This document shows positions 46,068 through 55,804 of a stretch of DNA of 64,000 nt, in pieces (position 1 is the first letter of the stretch; each line of letters starts with the position of its first letter). The notes below the pieces were generated by a model. That model saw only the letters and a program-made list of their open reading frames with translations. It did no database searches and was not told the DNA's origin. Made by a program: the position numbers and the translations under genes. Source of the DNA: Candidatus Brocadia sp. WS118 (lineage in GTDB: Bacteria; Planctomycetota; Brocadiia; Brocadiales; Brocadiaceae); NCBI GenBank assembly GCA_007618135.1, contig PHFX01000154.1, forward strand, positions 1 through 64,000, in the 5' to 3' direction.

Positions 46068-47057
46068 TCATGGAACCTCTACCGTATCAAATATCTTTTG
46101 CACAATATCTTCGGCGCGCATGTCCTCCGCTTCTGCCTCATACGTGATAATTACCCGATGACGAAGCACATCCATCCCTATCGATTTTACATCCTGAGGC
46201 GTGACAAACCCCCTGCCCTTGATAAAGGCGTGCGCCTTGGCAGCAAGGGTAAGAAAGATCGTGGCGCGCGGAGACGCGCCGTATTCGATGAATTCTTCCA
46301 GCTTCAGATTATACGCCTTTGGATCCCTTGATGCGAATACAATATCAATAATATAATCCTTGATTTTATCATCGATATAAATTTCATCAACGATGGCGCG
46401 CAAACGCAGGATGTCCGCAGGAGAGATAACGGGGGTCACCTTGAAATCTTGCCTGGTCAATGCCATACGATCCAGAATCTCCCGTTCTTCCTTTTTGTCA
46501 GGATACGTGATGTGTAATTTTAGCATAAACCGGTCTACCTGCGCCTCAGGCAAAGGATAGGTGCCTTCATGCTCGATAGGATTTTGGGTAGCCAGCACGA
46601 GAAACGGATCCTCTAATTTAAATGTCTGATCCCCTATGGTAACCTGTCTGTCCTGCATCGCCTCCAGGAGTGCGCTTTGCACCTTAGCGGGAGCACGGTT
46701 GATCTCATCGGCAAGAACAATATTGGTAAAAATGGGACCTTTACGCACGGTAAAATCGCCGTTCTTGGGATTATAAATAAGGGTGCCAATAAGATCGGCC
46801 GGGAGTAAATCCGGCGTAAACTGGATCCTCTGAAACCCGGCTTGCATTGCCCTGGCAAGGGTCATAACAGACATGGTTTTCGCAAGTCCCGGTACACCTT
46901 CTAATAATACATGGCCGTTAGAGAGAATGCCAATGAGCAATCTTTCTATTAAATATTTCTGGCCCACAATCACTTTCCCAACCTCATACATCAGGGTATT
47001 CACAAAATCACTTTCACGCTTCACCCTTTCAGTAATCTTTTTAACGTCTGATTCCAT
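46068..47057 (-). CDS. moxR: MoxR-family AAA+ ATPase
   Basis: The ATG at 47057 (329 residues) has GGAGGG about 5 bases upstream. The AAA+ domain has Walker A GVPGLAKT (about 54-61), Walker [11 protein letters not shown] (about 109-118), sensor 1 LATQNP and the winged lid C-terminal. MoxR proteins act as chaperones that load metal or mature partner proteins, together with DUF58 and VWA proteins. It is the first gene of the bat operon. Confidence 0.95.
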   Translation of the reverse strand: MESDVKKITERVKRESDFVNTLMYEVGKVIVGQKYLIERLLIGILSNGHVLLEGVPGLAKTMSVMTLARAMQAGFQRIQFTPDLLPADLIGTLIYNPKNGDFTVRKGPIFTNIVLADEINRAPAKVQSALLEAMQDRQVTIGDQTFKLEDPFLVLATQNPIEHEGTYPLPEAQVDRFMLKLHITYPDKKEEREILDRMALTRQDFKVTPVISPADILRLRAIVDEIYIDDKIKDYIIDIVFASRDPKAYNLKLEEFIEYGASPRATIFLTLAAKAHAFIKGRGFVTPQDVKSIGMDVLRHRVIITYEAEAEDMRAEDIVQKIFDTVEVP

Positions 47058-47399
47058 CACTCCCTCCACGACAATTGTTCAGTTAATTACTCAAATTAGG
47101 TATCTTATATACGAAAGTCCCCACATGCTTATCATCAAAAAATACCCTGCCTGACAGGTGTTATCGAGACCAACATTTTTATTACCTATTTTTTTGTTTA
47201 ACAGCAAACAGCTCTAAATTTGTTCCATTTGCATAAATTAGATCGTTTCGTTACGTGCGAAGCAATCTTCAACTTTAAAATTCCTTGTATGTTAAAATAG
47301 CGGACGCCAAATATTGCTGCACAAACGGCTAAATATTATATAGCAAATTTTCTGAATTTAAAATACTCATTTCAGAAATTCTGCCGGGAAGGAAAGTCC
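47058..47399. other. Divergent intergenic region between moxR and mobB
   Basis: No gene is supported; a plus-strand frame of 66 codons at 47400-47600 has no good start signals. The region is AT-rich and must hold the moxR promoter on the minus strand, which I cannot pin down. Confidence 0.45.
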
Positions 47400-47428
47400 T
47401 TGACACCGTATGCAAGAGATGCTACGAT
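47400..47428 (+). promoter_or_regulatory. Candidate sigma-70 promoter for mobB
   Basis: TTGACA, 17 bases, then TACGAT: a perfect -35 box and 4 of 6 in the -10 box with optimal spacing, about 170 bases before the mobB start. No other better candidate was seen in the gap. Confidence 0.45.
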
Positions 47429-47603
47429 TTTTTTTGATCAGAACCATCTGAAAGCTCTTGTTATCATGATGCCGTTTTGGATAGACAACATAAAGAGCTT
47501 TCATTCATTAAATTTTTGTAAAATAATAAAAATCCTTGCCGGTTCTCATCAGAAAAAGCATCGGATGCCTGGGGTTATTTTCAGAATACCGGATAAATAA
47601 ACC

Positions 47604-48104
47604 TTGTCAAAAGCTATTCCCGTTGTTTCGATCATTGGCAAACAAAATACCGGCAAGACGACCCTCATTGAGATTCTTATACCTTTATTAAAGAAGAAGG
47701 GATATCGGGTCGGAACCATTAAATATAATATCCCCTCCTTTCTCATTGATTACGAAGGGAAGGACACACACCGGCACTATGAGGCGGGGGCAGACGTAGT
47801 TTCTATATCATCGCCGGAAAAACTGGCGATTGTAAAAAGGATGAACGGAAAATCACCGCCGATAAAAACTCTTATTGAAAGTAATTACCGTGAGGTTGAT
47901 ATCATACTTGTTGAAGGGTACAGGCATTGGAATTACCCTTCTATTGAAATCCAAAATAACCACCCGTACGCAAAACCAAAAAACAGACCATGTAAACACC
48001 GTTTGAGGATTACCAGTACTACAAAAATACCGTCTCATATACCTACTTTCACCCACGATGATTTAGATAATGTTATTCATTTCATAGAATCCATGATAAA
48101 GTAA
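47604..48104 (+). CDS. mobB: MobB-type molybdopterin-guanine dinucleotide GTPase
   Basis: The 166-residue protein has a P-loop GKQNTGKTT (about 12-20), the KYNIPSFLIDYEGKDTHRHYEAGAD block of MobB (about 43-66) and LVEGYRH (about 100-106). MobB is a GTP-binding helper of MobA in molybdenum cofactor maturation. The start is TTG without a clear ribosome-binding site. The gene is alone on the plus strand, ahead of the cytochrome. Confidence 0.87.
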   Translation: MSKAIPVVSIIGKQNTGKTTLIEILIPLLKKKGYRVGTIKYNIPSFLIDYEGKDTHRHYEAGADVVSISSPEKLAIVKRMNGKSPPIKTLIESNYREVDIILVEGYRHWNYPSIEIQNNHPYAKPKNRPCKHRLRITSTTKIPSHIPTFTHDDLDNVIHFIESMIK

Positions 48105-48175
48105 ACCCGACAGGAGGTGATACAAAGGCCAGAAAAAGACCGAGAATGTGTGTTACAATAACATACTTTTTAACA

Positions 48176-48187
48176 AAACGTACGTTT
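48176..48187. promoter_or_regulatory. 12-base palindrome upstream of the cytochrome gene
   Basis: AAACGTACGTTT is a perfect palindrome about 47 bases before the start of the cytochrome gene, a position and shape consistent with an operator. No regulator can be named. Confidence 0.3.
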
Positions 48188-48233
48188 CGTAAGAGTTATA
48201 TATTCGGATACTTTTTAAGAGGAGGAAATTTCG

Positions 48234-48581
48234 TTGAAAAAGATCTTAACTTATTGCGCAATTCCCATTGTAACGATGTTTGGTGCATATTTAGGTTACC
48301 CCGGTTTTACGGCACATGCCGGTGACGTAAAAAAGATTTACAAGGACACCTGTGAACTCTGCCATGGCGCGGACGGGAAAGGCAGTGAAGCAGGGAAGCA
48401 ATTTCAAGTGCCAGACTTCACAAATCCGGAATACCAGAAGTCGAGAACTGATGCAGATATGAAAAAATCAATGACTGAAGGCACCAAAAACCCAAATTAT
48501 GTAAAACTCTCTGACCTTGGAGTTGATGCTGCGGATCTTGAACCACTCATCAAGTTGGTCCGGGAATTTGGTGGTAAGTAA
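48234..48581 (+). CDS. Small periplasmic c-type cytochrome
   Basis: The 115-residue protein has a signal peptide (about 1-29, cut after HAG or nearby) and one haem c motif CELCH (40-44). The fold follows class I cytochromes, but the loop that usually carries the distal Met (MPAF-like) reads NPNY at 86-89, so the sixth ligand is missing or taken by another residue such as Met76 or Met80. The start is TTG with a very strong AAGAGGAGG. It could be an electron carrier with altered potential or a ligand-binding cytochrome. Confidence 0.88.
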   Translation: MKKILTYCAIPIVTMFGAYLGYPGFTAHAGDVKKIYKDTCELCHGADGKGSEAGKQFQVPDFTNPEYQKSRTDADMKKSMTEGTKNPNYVKLSDLGVDAADLEPLIKLVREFGGK

Positions 48582-48610
48582 ATAATTTAATCTGCATACA
48601 GGATTTATTT

Positions 48611-48692
48611 GAATTAGGCCTTCGGCGACTTTCCCCCCTGTTTCCCCCCGTAAACGGGGGGATTATGGGGGGTGATTGAAATTCTTATACAT
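48611..48692 (+). repeat. Modular palindromic repeat, copy 4
   Basis: GAATTAGGCCTTCGGCGACT, a C-run/G-run hairpin core around CCCCCCGTAAACGGGGGG, and GATTGAAATTCTTATACAT. It lies between the cytochrome and rtcA and may act as a transcript end. Confidence 0.88.
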
Positions 48693-48746
48693 CAAACAGT
48701 ATAAGGGTAGGACGTCCCATGTCCTACCCTTTTCTTTTCAGCGCCT

Positions 48747-49790
48747 ATGAAGAAGGATATTATTGCCATCGACGGTTCCTTTGGCGAGGGCGGAGGACAA
48801 ATCCTGCGCACGGCCCTTTCGCTGTCTGCCATTACCCAAAAACCTTTTGAAATATATAAGATACGGGCGAATAGAAAAACGCCAGGACTCAGTCATCAGC
48901 ACCTGCAATCAGTCAATGCCACTGCCAGCATCTGCAACGCGGAAGTGATGGGGAACCGGTTGCGGTCCACCGGTCTCAAATTTTTCCCTGGGGAGATACA
49001 AGCCGGCGACTATCATTTTGATATTAGGACGGCAGGCTCTGTTTCGCTCGTTTTACAGACCATATTTTATCCACTCAGTCTGGCGAATAAACCTTCTTCG
49101 ATTGCCATTACGGGAGGCACACACGTCAGTCACAGTCCCTGTGTAGATTACCTCACGCAACAGTGGCTGTACTTTCTCAAGAAAATTGGCTTTATTGCTG
49201 AGATACAAACCCTGCGGGCAGGATTCTATCCGCGAGGTGGAGGTGAGGTCATCGTCACAATAGATCCAAAATGCCCGCAACATCCGGTACGCCTGGAAAA
49301 CAGAGGAAAACTCCTCATGGTACATGGGTTATCCACGGTAAGCAATCTAGATAGTAAGATTGCCCAGCGACAGCAAACCCAGGCAAAGAAGAACTTTTTA
49401 GAGCGAAACATTCCTCACGAAATAGGCATTGCAGAAATACCGGCAGCCGGAAAGGGTACGATGCTGCTTCTTGTGGGACAATTTGAGCAAAGCCAATGCT
49501 GCTATTTTAGTCTGGGTGCCATTGGCAAGCGCGCAGAAACCGTTGCAGACGAGGCTTGCAATCAGTTCTTCTCCTTTCTTGAAACCACAGGCGTCATCGA
49601 TGAGTACCTGGCAGACCAACTCATCATTCCCCTTGCCCTTACCAAAGAGATGTCACACTATATCACCCCGAGAATTACCCAACATCTGCTTACCAATATT
49701 GAAATTGTAAAATTGTTCTTGCCGGTAACGGTCGAAGTTGTTGGGAATCTGGCTGAAGAAGGAGTGATAAAAATAACGAGTCCTCGTTAA
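48747..49790 (+). CDS. rtcA: RNA 3'-terminal phosphate cyclase
   Basis: The 347-residue protein spans the whole RtcA family: [19 protein letters not shown] (about 9-27), [14 protein letters not shown] (about 123-136) and the catalytic His in TQHLLTNI (about 312). It converts RNA 3'-phosphate ends to 2',3'-cyclic phosphates through an adenylylated histidine. The HLADQ motif of many homologues reads YLADQ here. No rtcB is next to it. Confidence 0.93.
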   Translation: MKKDIIAIDGSFGEGGGQILRTALSLSAITQKPFEIYKIRANRKTPGLSHQHLQSVNATASICNAEVMGNRLRSTGLKFFPGEIQAGDYHFDIRTAGSVSLVLQTIFYPLSLANKPSSIAITGGTHVSHSPCVDYLTQQWLYFLKKIGFIAEIQTLRAGFYPRGGGEVIVTIDPKCPQHPVRLENRGKLLMVHGLSTVSNLDSKIAQRQQTQAKKNFLERNIPHEIGIAEIPAAGKGTMLLLVGQFEQSQCCYFSLGAIGKRAETVADEACNQFFSFLETTGVIDEYLADQLIIPLALTKEMSHYITPRITQHLLTNIEIVKLFLPVTVEVVGNLAEEGVIKITSPR

Positions 49791-49807
49791 GGGAGATTTT
49801 TTACCTT

Positions 49808-50848
49808 TTATATCCGAACCGGTATCAACGCTGCCACTGATTCGATAGTCTTTCTAAAAGGTGTATTCCGGACATATCTCCATTTTTCATCTACCAGCCC
49901 GTGCTCCGGTGAGGTAATATTGTTGATCAGGGGAAATCCTTTAAACCCTTTTTTGAAGGTAATCGCCCGCGCCCTGCAACCTGCCTCACCCATGGGGATG
50001 ATATCGGTAACAAAATCCACCAATACCTGCGCGTCATCAAAGACCTCTGTCGTTATTTCCTGTCCTTTCTTATAATTACCTATGGTTGCATCGGGGACTA
50101 CTTCTGCAAGATTGATGCAGGCAAATACCGCATCTTCACCCACATGGATAGCGCTTCTTGGTATACCCACTACGATATCTTTAAAGAGGGCATCCACAAA
50201 TATCTTCTTAAAGAAATGCTTTGTGGCTTCTAATGCGTTGGCTGGGCGTTTTTCACCGTTTGGGGCATAGGTACCTAACGTCATTCCCTCCGCCATATCT
50301 TTGAAAAAACTCACCACCGTGCCCCCTAACCCAACCTTTTTTCCTTCCTGAATAAGACCGTCTTTATCAATATATTTAAATGTTGCACCAGGACCCATAT
50401 CCTTAAAGACATTCATGATATTTTCTCCGGCATCCTTTAAATCTTTCCCAACTCTTACTGTAAATTGCGATTGGTCCTCGCGACAATCTACTCCTTTCGC
50501 ACCTTTTTTCAGGTCAAAGGAATCTCCCCCAGGGTTTGACAACAGCTGGTCCTCTTTATATTTCTGAAACTGATTTTTCAATGATAAGGGTTGCACATTG
50601 TTCTTTCCCTCTGCATAGGTTACTGATGTCTCAAACGTACTACGTTCAATCAGAGATAATGCCCCCCCATCTATCCTGGTGGTAATGGTATCAAAGCGAT
50701 GTGCATTATCTACCCCCTGATCGTGCCTCTTTAATTCATCATAGATCACTTCCCGAAAAGAAGAAGTTTCCCTGCTACTATAAGCCCCAAATTGAACATC
50801 AAAATCTATCTGCTTACCAATCTTTGATGCCTTTGAAGTTTCTATCAT
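49808..50848 (-). CDS. Unrecognised 346-residue protein
   Basis: The protein has no signal peptide. The N-terminal half is polar; the C-terminal half has Gly-rich and amphipathic stretches (MGPGATFKYIDKDGLIQEGKK, ALFKDIVVGIPRSAIHVGED) and resembles no family I can name. It ends 17 bases from the convergent rtcA. The frame is clean and codon use fits the neighbours, so it is likely real. Confidence 0.65.
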   Translation of the reverse strand: MIETSKASKIGKQIDFDVQFGAYSSRETSSFREVIYDELKRHDQGVDNAHRFDTITTRIDGGALSLIERSTFETSVTYAEGKNNVQPLSLKNQFQKYKEDQLLSNPGGDSFDLKKGAKGVDCREDQSQFTVRVGKDLKDAGENIMNVFKDMGPGATFKYIDKDGLIQEGKKVGLGGTVVSFFKDMAEGMTLGTYAPNGEKRPANALEATKHFFKKIFVDALFKDIVVGIPRSAIHVGEDAVFACINLAEVVPDATIGNYKKGQEITTEVFDDAQVLVDFVTDIIPMGEAGCRARAITFKKGFKGFPLINNITSPEHGLVDEKWRYVRNTPFRKTIESVAALIPVRI

Positions 50849-51241
50849 GAACGTTCTTTCAGAAAAATAGTTATTAGTTTCTTACGCTTATCAAGGTATG
50901 CAGCAAACTATGTACCTTCATAACTCATTTTAGCTCCATTGCGCATGAAAAAATTTATGTAGCTCTAACTCTTATTAATTATGAGACGTCAGGATACTAT
51001 TCAGATGAGCTTTGCTATAAGGCGTAGAAGGATGAAATCTGACACGAGGAATCTATTTCCGGCTTCATAATTCCCCATCGGAAATTTTTTCCTGCTATTC
51101 TAAGTATTCCTTAGACAACGACTCTTGTAACCGCAGTCTTTAACCTGCGGCTGCCAGTTTTGAGATTTCTTAGCCATCAAGTTATTACCATTTTTAGAAA
51201 TTCGTCTTTCATTTCTGAAAAATTTTTTTATACTGGAGTAT
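50849..51241. other. Divergent gap without genes
   Basis: No gene is supported. A small hairpin (ACCGCAG with CTGCGG, about 51130-51155) is the clearest structure; TATACTGGAGTATATG just before 51242 supplies the ribosome-binding site of the next gene. Confidence 0.45.
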
Positions 51242-52144
51242 ATGAAAATTGAACTGAGCAGCATGTGTTTTCGTCAGGACGATATTCCAGCAAAGGCGGA
51301 TCGATGCAGAGATGTCATTGAATCACAAGGTTTTGAATTTGGCATTCAGTTGCATAATTCTATTTCGGAGAACTTGTACAATAAAATCAAAGACCTCGAT
51401 GTTGCGTTTACTATTCACGCCCCGGTACTCTCAGACTATTTTATCAATCTGGCAAATAACGATTTTCAACCTGCCCTGGCGGCATTTGAAAACACGGCGC
51501 ATGTAATGCAGTCTCTGAAGTGTACGGTGGTATTATTTCACGGGTTTTTTATGACGTCAAAACCGATCAAAAACGATCCTAATAACTACAACAAGGTATT
51601 GCGGGAAGCTATTGACAGTAAATACCGCCTCCATGATACACGGGTCATGGATCCAAAATTCCTGGAGACGGAAGAGTTCAAAAAGTATCAAAACACCATG
51701 AAAACCCATATGAAACAGTTGCGGGAAAGGTATCCATACTACACCCTTTGCATGGAAAACGATTTTCCCGGCATAGGAAATGGCAACCAGACACCAGAAC
51801 ATATGATGTACCTCGATTGCCCAATCTGGCTTGATACCGGTCATCTCTGGGCATCCGCCATTTTAAATAAGTTCGATTTTTACCAGGGGCTGGAATCGCT
51901 TTGTAAAAACTGCCAGATAATTGGTGTCCATTTGAATACCAACAGAACCCCGCTCAACTGGAATCTGAAATACCCGGACGGCGACACGCACTCGCATTTC
52001 TCTAAAAAATACGACATGAATATGGACAAAATTATTTCGATTCTGAAAAAGAACCATATCAGCCACTTTACCATTGAAATCATAGATGGAGATGTGGAAG
52101 ATATAAACTTTCTGATCGAAACGCATCAATCAATCAGTCAATAA
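51242..52144 (+). CDS. Xylose isomerase-like TIM-barrel protein
   Basis: The 300-residue protein has the pattern of the AP endonuclease family 2/sugar-phosphate isomerase barrel: strand ends FTIHAPV (about 56-62), VVLFHGF (about 95-101), CMENDFP with a metal-type Glu (about 170-176), WLDTGHLWAS (about 196-205) and IGVHLN (about 225-230). The family isomerises or epimerises sugars with divalent metal. The substrate is unknown. CTGGAG lies 5 bases before the ATG. Confidence 0.8.
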   Translation: MKIELSSMCFRQDDIPAKADRCRDVIESQGFEFGIQLHNSISENLYNKIKDLDVAFTIHAPVLSDYFINLANNDFQPALAAFENTAHVMQSLKCTVVLFHGFFMTSKPIKNDPNNYNKVLREAIDSKYRLHDTRVMDPKFLETEEFKKYQNTMKTHMKQLRERYPYYTLCMENDFPGIGNGNQTPEHMMYLDCPIWLDTGHLWASAILNKFDFYQGLESLCKNCQIIGVHLNTNRTPLNWNLKYPDGDTHSHFSKKYDMNMDKIISILKKNHISHFTIEIIDGDVEDINFLIETHQSISQ

Positions 52145-52265
52145 GCTTGACAAAATAAAAATTATTTGTATGATTTTGTACTTATAACCGTAATGAACTT
52201 ATTGTTTTCTCTTTTACACCTTTGATTATTGCGGAGCAAGTATCCACGGATCTTGAATTTTTACC

Positions 52266-53285
52266 TTGAAACCTTTTCATAAAATCCTGATTGCTTCGGC
52301 GATCGCTACTTTTACCTTTTTAGTTATTATGGGACCCCTGACATACAGAACCCTTGTTCCCTCATTTCGAAACGAGTTCATTAACCATTTAATTTCCGTC
52401 CGTGAAATTAAAAAATTGCAAATTCATAATTTTTTCCACGAGAGATACGGGGATGTCCATGTCCTGTCGAAAAATCCCATCGTTGTTCAAAGTCTGCCAC
52501 GGTTCTCAAATGCCTTTAAGTCAGGCGGTTTAGATGACTCTGAATACAAACAAGTAGACACCTATTTTGGACCTCTGCTTGAACATTTCCTCAGACAATA
52601 TGGATATAATAACATATTCTTAATAGATACCGACGGGAATGTCGTCTTCGGAGTGAGAAGAGACGAATATATCGGGACTAATTTATATAGCGGAGATTAC
52701 AGTTCATTTACTATTGGTGAGGTATTTAAGGAAGGGTTAAACAATGTAAAATTCTCTGATTTAACGTGGTGCGAAGAGACAAAAGATTTTATACTCTTAG
52801 GCGCCGCACCGGTATATGACGTTACCAATAAGCTTCTGGGTGTCGTTGTTGCAGAAACTCCCTACTCTTCTATTGATATCTTCATATCCCAGAAGGATGG
52901 ACTGGGAGAGACCGGGGAGATTTACATCGTAGGTGATGACTATTTTATGCGATCGAAATCGAGATTTTTGACCCAAAATACTATTCTAAAACTCGAAATC
53001 AATACCGAAGGTGTAAAAGATGCACTGCGTGGAAACACCGACGTGAGAATCGTAAAGGACTATCGAAATATCCCGGTACTCAGCGCCTATACACCGCTCG
53101 ATAACCTGAAAGATGTTACCTGGGTACTCTTGGTAAAGATTGATGTGAAAGAGGCATTTTACCCTATCCTCGTCCTTAAAACTGATTTGATTATTATTGG
53201 TGCTGTTATTGGAAGCATTACGGGTATCTATATTTATTTTATCATCAGAAGACGTGCAAAAAATAATCCTTTAATATATTCATAG
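52266..53285 (+). CDS. Truncated sensor with dCache-like domain
   Basis: The 339-residue protein has a membrane helix (about 8-30), a periplasmic double-Cache-like domain (about 35-300; LIDTDGNVVFGVRRDEYIGTNLYSG, KLLGVVVAETPYSSID) and a second helix (about 305-330), then ends within a few basic residues. HAMP and signalling domains usual for such chemoreceptors and kinases are absent. Its end overlaps the convergent gene by 41 bases, so the downstream part was lost or never present. The start is TTG with a weak ribosome-binding site. Confidence 0.8.
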   Translation: MKPFHKILIASAIATFTFLVIMGPLTYRTLVPSFRNEFINHLISVREIKKLQIHNFFHERYGDVHVLSKNPIVVQSLPRFSNAFKSGGLDDSEYKQVDTYFGPLLEHFLRQYGYNNIFLIDTDGNVVFGVRRDEYIGTNLYSGDYSSFTIGEVFKEGLNNVKFSDLTWCEETKDFILLGAAPVYDVTNKLLGVVVAETPYSSIDIFISQKDGLGETGEIYIVGDDYFMRSKSRFLTQNTILKLEINTEGVKDALRGNTDVRIVKDYRNIPVLSAYTPLDNLKDVTWVLLVKIDVKEAFYPILVLKTDLIIIGAVIGSITGIYIYFIIRRRAKNNPLIYS

Positions 53286-54978
53286 GATAGAGATAAAGGG
53301 GATATTCACGAAATTGAACTACTTCATTGTAGGAAAGTTTGCTATGAGCTGAATCTATCTCTTTCTTTTTCGCTTGAAGTTCCCCACCTATATGAGCCAG
53401 ATTTAATGTATTCAATTCTCCGACCCGAATAAAACAACGTCTTTTTTCGTCACGGTTACAAGCTGCCATCGTCTTCAGCAGTCTCCGTTTTTCTTTAACC
53501 CGACTGACAAATTCCTCATCATTACAGCTCTCTCCCGATGCATACCGCTCCGGATTATAGCTCATATCCTTCAATTCGCGGTGAAGGGTTTGTACCGCAC
53601 CCGCATCCACATCGAAGGCCTCCAATGGCAAAAACAGGGTAGTAGAGACGGTAACAAAAGACGGGGGATCAATACCAAAGAACTCCCTGATAATTTCATC
53701 GGTAATGGTATCGTATTTTGCCCCTCCAATCCCATGAATAAATATGTCCGAAAAGAGGAGCCGAGAAAAGATCGTTGCGGTAATTGCCCGCGGACGTAGC
53801 TTAACATGGGCATCCTTCAAATCTCTTAATTTCGGCATATTTGACCTGAAATCTTTGCTTTTTTCAAGAGCCGTGAAAACATTCGATCCGTCAGTAAGTT
53901 TTATAGACTCCCCTTCCTTCATCAGGTAACACTTTCCCCTCTTTCCCCCTGCTTTCCATATCCAAAAGGGCAGCTCAACTGCATCCCCGGCAATCTTCAG
54001 GTCGGGAAGTGGATTTGCCTTTGAACGAATCTTGTGGAGAGTACGGTATTCAGCTAATTTTTCGTTATAGATGTGAGCAAACCGTTCCGCGTCATTAATA
54101 AGATGTAACAAGAACTGATAAAAACCATCGGTATTACTCATCCAGGAAACGGGAACTTCCAGATTATCCATACCAAAGTCTGCCTCTAAGGAACACCGTG
54201 CAGCACTTAATAAACCCACCATATCGGTACAACCTGCCTGATAGCATATCTCAACGCAGTTCATGAAATCCTCAAAGGTGGACTGCATCGATTCCATCGT
54301 GGTTGTTGTCGTTTCATCCAGCAGATTTTTCTTAAAGACGTTTATAACTTCTTCCCGGAGCCGGAGTATCCTTTCAACATTATCAAAAATGATCTCTTCG
54401 TACGCAACGTCGTCCATGCCTTCCACCAATGCAATCTTCCGGATATTTGCCGGTATTTCTGACAAAACCGGCATGTGCATGAAACCCATCTTGCAGGCAT
54501 CGTTGTCTACAATCATATTTATCCCAATACCGCCCATCTTTGTGGCTAAATATTGTGCAAGATGATTCTTTATCCATACCCCGGGATAATACAAAATGGG
54601 CTCGTGTCCGGTCTGGATAATTGGAATATCCTTGATTGCCTCAGAATCCAGGTTCCGCCCCTTCATGGATAACGTTTCCGGCACTCTACTCTGAGATACC
54701 TCTTTCCGGCTGCCATCCCGCACATAACGGCTCGAAGCAAGTGGATCTTTTTGAATCAGGGATCGAATCCCTTCGGTGTAACGAACCGCAATACGCAACA
54801 ATTCATCCCGGGCATTGTCTCGCAATACCGGTAAGGGTATGCCGTTGATTTCACCGGTATAACGACCTATTTTATGCTTATTTGCCAGGATCATTTCAGG
54901 AATACGGTGTATCGCCGGATCAATAAAGACCTCCTTGTTGCTCTTTGGTACGGCATAGGCAATATTTTTCATTGTCAT
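53245..54978 (-). CDS. Large conserved-looking protein, possibly BshC-related
   Basis: The 577-residue soluble protein has a GHEPILYYPGVWIKNHL block (about 121-137) that resembles the TGQQ-type start of BshC bacillithiol synthase and related planctomycete proteins, plus a coiled-coil stretch (about 440-470 and 530-560). I am not sure of the family; the reaction is unknown. Codon use is even and the frame clean. It overlaps the convergent sensor gene by 41 bases. Confidence 0.6.
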   Translation of the reverse strand: MTMKNIAYAVPKSNKEVFIDPAIHRIPEMILANKHKIGRYTGEINGIPLPVLRDNARDELLRIAVRYTEGIRSLIQKDPLASSRYVRDGSRKEVSQSRVPETLSMKGRNLDSEAIKDIPIIQTGHEPILYYPGVWIKNHLAQYLATKMGGIGINMIVDNDACKMGFMHMPVLSEIPANIRKIALVEGMDDVAYEEIIFDNVERILRLREEVINVFKKNLLDETTTTTMESMQSTFEDFMNCVEICYQAGCTDMVGLLSAARCSLEADFGMDNLEVPVSWMSNTDGFYQFLLHLINDAERFAHIYNEKLAEYRTLHKIRSKANPLPDLKIAGDAVELPFWIWKAGGKRGKCYLMKEGESIKLTDGSNVFTALEKSKDFRSNMPKLRDLKDAHVKLRPRAITATIFSRLLFSDIFIHGIGGAKYDTITDEIIREFFGIDPPSFVTVSTTLFLPLEAFDVDAGAVQTLHRELKDMSYNPERYASGESCNDEEFVSRVKEKRRLLKTMAACNRDEKRRCFIRVGELNTLNLAHIGGELQAKKKEIDSAHSKLSYNEVVQFREYPLYLYPMNILKDYFLHVF

Positions 54979-55015
54979 TTTTTATCAATTCTGTTTAAGT
55001 ATCACAAGTAAATTT

Positions 55016-55161
55016 ATGTTAAGGAATTTCAAAGTATATTGTTTTTAGTATGTCATTCCCACGAAAGTGGGAATCCAGGCACCTTTTTGAAGAATCTGGA
55101 TTCCCCTTTACACGGGAATGACAAAATAACGCAAAGTTGCTGCCAAAGGCAGCCTAATTTA
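55016..55161 (-). repeat. Modular palindromic repeat, inverted copy with a foreign core
   Basis: Read on the minus strand, TAAATTAGGCTGCC (55161-55148) opens and CTTTGAAATTCCTTAACAT (55034-55016) closes the element, the same ends as the other copies. The core is quite different: GTCATTCCCACGAAAGTGGG (from 55051) paired with GGGAATGAC (55114-55122) and GGAATCCAG with CTGGATTCC. The same ends thus carry an unrelated palindrome. Confidence 0.85.
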
Positions 55162-55329
55162 TGCATAGTTTTGCAGTGAATTAAAGATACCAATACAATA
55201 TTTAGGATACATGATACTGAATGCATAACACAGGGCGCAAGTTAATAAGGGCAAAGGTAAAAATTGTATCATTTGGCTTGTACAAAATGTCCGGTATAAG
55301 ACTTTATTATTGCCTGGAGAACAACAAGA

Positions 55330-55605
55330 TTGCCCGTGAATCTTCGTGAAATCCTGTTCTGGTCTGAAAGAGACGACTTGGAAAATGACGAAATGTCTGG
55401 CAGAGACCCTCTCGGAATTGAAACGTTTGCAGGTCAGCTTGCAGAGTTAATATTTCCAGGACTTACAACAATAACAAGGAGGGTTCGATACTTAACGATT
55501 ATTTGTTTATGGTTAAAGTTTACCAAAGGGGAACTGCAAAAAGATACTGCTGATAATGTTCTTGCCGGTTTTAGTGGGAAAAAAAGCCGTAAAAGATTTG
55601 AATGA
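55330..55605 (+). pseudogene. Remnant of an unrecognised gene at the edge of the integron
   Basis: A TTG-initiated frame gives 91 residues; the first about 60 (LENDEMSGRDPLGIETFAGQ, ELIFPGLTTITRRVRYL) look like a conserved N terminus of a larger protein, after which the sequence turns unlike protein and stops. A second frame (55556-55750) picks up plus-strand coding-like sequence and stops inside attC. I read the stretch as a truncated or decayed gene cut by the integron. The family is unknown. Confidence 0.5.
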
Positions 55606-55744
55606 CCGATTTGCGGTTGAAGATGCTTTGCAAGATAAAAACATATCTGTTATTGCTTCTGGTAATATTCAGGACAAAAGAACATTTTATGGATACAACC
55701 TTATTCCATACCATGGAATCCAACATAGCAAAATTGCATTACTG

Positions 55745-55804
55745 GCCTAACGCAGTAAATCATCGGCGCTGCTTTATCGCGTCCGATGGATTTAATTGTT
55801 ATGC
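55745..55804 (-). other. Integron attC site of the toxin-antitoxin cassette
   Basis: On the minus strand R'' is GCATAAC (55804-55798) and R' is GTTAGGC (55751-55745). Between them is a 46-base imperfect inverted repeat (CCATCGG near one end and CCGATG near the other). The toxin's TAA stop is inside R''. The cassette's own first bases, TTATGC (56404-56399), give GTTATGC on closing, which is the exact complement of this R''. Confidence 0.85.

Noticed and set aside
47400-47600. Plus-strand frame of 66 codons before mobB
   Set aside because: It begins at the -35 box of the candidate mobB promoter, has no ribosome-binding site and no recognisable protein features.
55223-55250. GCATAAC followed by GTTAATA, a possible third attC
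   Set aside because: Only 11 bases separate the boxes, there is no inner hairpin and the second box does not fit GTTRRRY.
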